Shown in pieces: positions 63,758 to 64,000 of a stretch of 64,000 nucleotides of DNA. Numbering within the stretch: the first letter of the stretch is position 1; each line of letters begins with the position of its first letter. The DNA is from Bacillus mobilis. GTDB lineage: Bacteria > Bacillota > Bacilli > Bacillales > Bacillaceae_G. The stretch covers positions 1-64,000 of the forward strand of contig NZ_MACF01000119.1 in assembly GCF_001884045.1 (NCBI RefSeq). The letters are read 5' to 3'. A program made the position numbers and the translations under genes. A model generated the notes under the pieces. It did no database searches, was not told where the DNA came from, and saw only the letters and a list, made by a program, of their open reading frames with translations.

Positions 63758-63909
63758 ACATTCCTCCCGAAACAATTTTGAGTTCATTATTTCATAATTC
63801 CGATAAGAATACAATGATTTAAATGTATCATTTAACAAAAAATAAAAATAATTAGAAAAGTATTGAAATTTATTCTTCTTAGTGCCATAATACGAATTAC
63901 AAATTAATA

Positions 63910-64000
63910 CTTATCCAGAGAGGTGGAGGGAACGGCCCTATGAAACCTCAGCAACCCCTATGTACATTTATAGGAAGGTGCTAATTCCGCAGAGGACACG
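63910..64000 (+). promoter_or_regulatory. SAM-I riboswitch (S-box), cut by right edge
   Basis: The conserved blocks are in order: CTTATCCAGAGAGGTGGAGG, GGCCCTATGAAACCTCAGCAA and AAGGTGCTAATTCC. The 3' part, expression platform and regulated gene lie outside the window; a methionine/cysteine pathway gene or methionine importer is expected. Confidence 0.95.

Noticed and set aside
1-64000. CRISPR arrays, tRNA or rRNA genes
   Set aside because: No regularly spaced repeats, no tRNA-like cloverleaf with TTCGA-type arm and no rRNA sequence were noticed by eye.

Overview
This window looks like a chromosomal segment of a Bacillus cereus group organism. It is AT-rich, with strong AGGAGG-type ribosome binding sites and many intrinsic terminators. 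Group markers include a class I lysyl-tRNA synthetase gene behind a T-box, a heterocycloanthracin-type precursor peptide, a bcr1-like repeat with TTTAT flanks, a CwlJ-type spore lysin, and TPP and SAM-I riboswitches. The species assignment rests on gene content recognised by eye; no search was run.

Layout. 0-1.6 kb: TnpB of an IS605/IS1341-type element, cut by the left edge. 1.6-13.5 kb: M3 peptidase, an EamA exporter divergent from a MocR regulator, small hypothetical proteins, an oxidoreductase, two methyltransferases, a stand-alone extra MurE and an SMP-30 lactonase. 13.5-22.2 kb: T-box plus frameshifted lysK, cwlJ, acetamidase, a BceRS-like two-component system, a LysR regulator and an aldo/keto reductase. 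22.3-29.5 kb: the ribosome-protection ABC-F gene vmlR behind an attenuator, a GNAT acetyltransferase, a DUF3267 membrane protein, and a BceAB-like ABC transporter with a lipoprotein. 30-35 kb: homoserine dehydrogenase, DdlR-like MocR regulator and D-Ala-D-Ala ligase, then TPP riboswitch-tenA and bcr1.

35-46 kb is the accessory zone. It holds the heterocycloanthracin precursor, an orphan pPIWI-RE/RNase H-like protein, and then a segment of about 6.5 kb flanked by a 118-bp direct repeat made of the last codons of the pPIWI gene. Inside the segment are a doubly truncated phage lysin, a WXG100/pre-toxin type VII toxin gene with an internal stop and its likely immunity gene, two SLH-domain proteins, an SLH scrap and a VanZ-like protein. 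The original terminator of the pPIWI gene lies beyond the second repeat copy, so the segment looks like an insertion.

46-64 kb: small membrane proteins, a tandem pair of paralogous Cys/Trp-rich proteins, a P450, an MFS exporter-Vat acetyltransferase operon, a DUF1540 protein whose ribosome binding site is buried in a hairpin, a cysteine dioxygenase-like protein, a HAD phosphatase, a PAS sensor kinase, a class B PBP, a GT1 glycosyltransferase, an Asp/Glu racemase and the start of a SAM-I riboswitch.

The most interesting observation links two distant loci. The leaders of vmlR and of the MFS-vat operon each carry a three-codon upstream ORF (Met-Ile-Asn-stop), whose stop region pairs with a conserved AATAGGRTTAGTCTG block. 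VmlR protection and Vat acetylation are both known to act against streptogramin A-class drugs. This suggests a shared ribosome-stalling attenuation switch for a pleuromutilin/lincosamide/streptogramin A response. Together with the BceRS/BceAB-like genes, Ddl, the extra MurE, the PBP, VanZ and the glycosyltransferase, the window is rich in cell-wall and antibiotic-defence functions.
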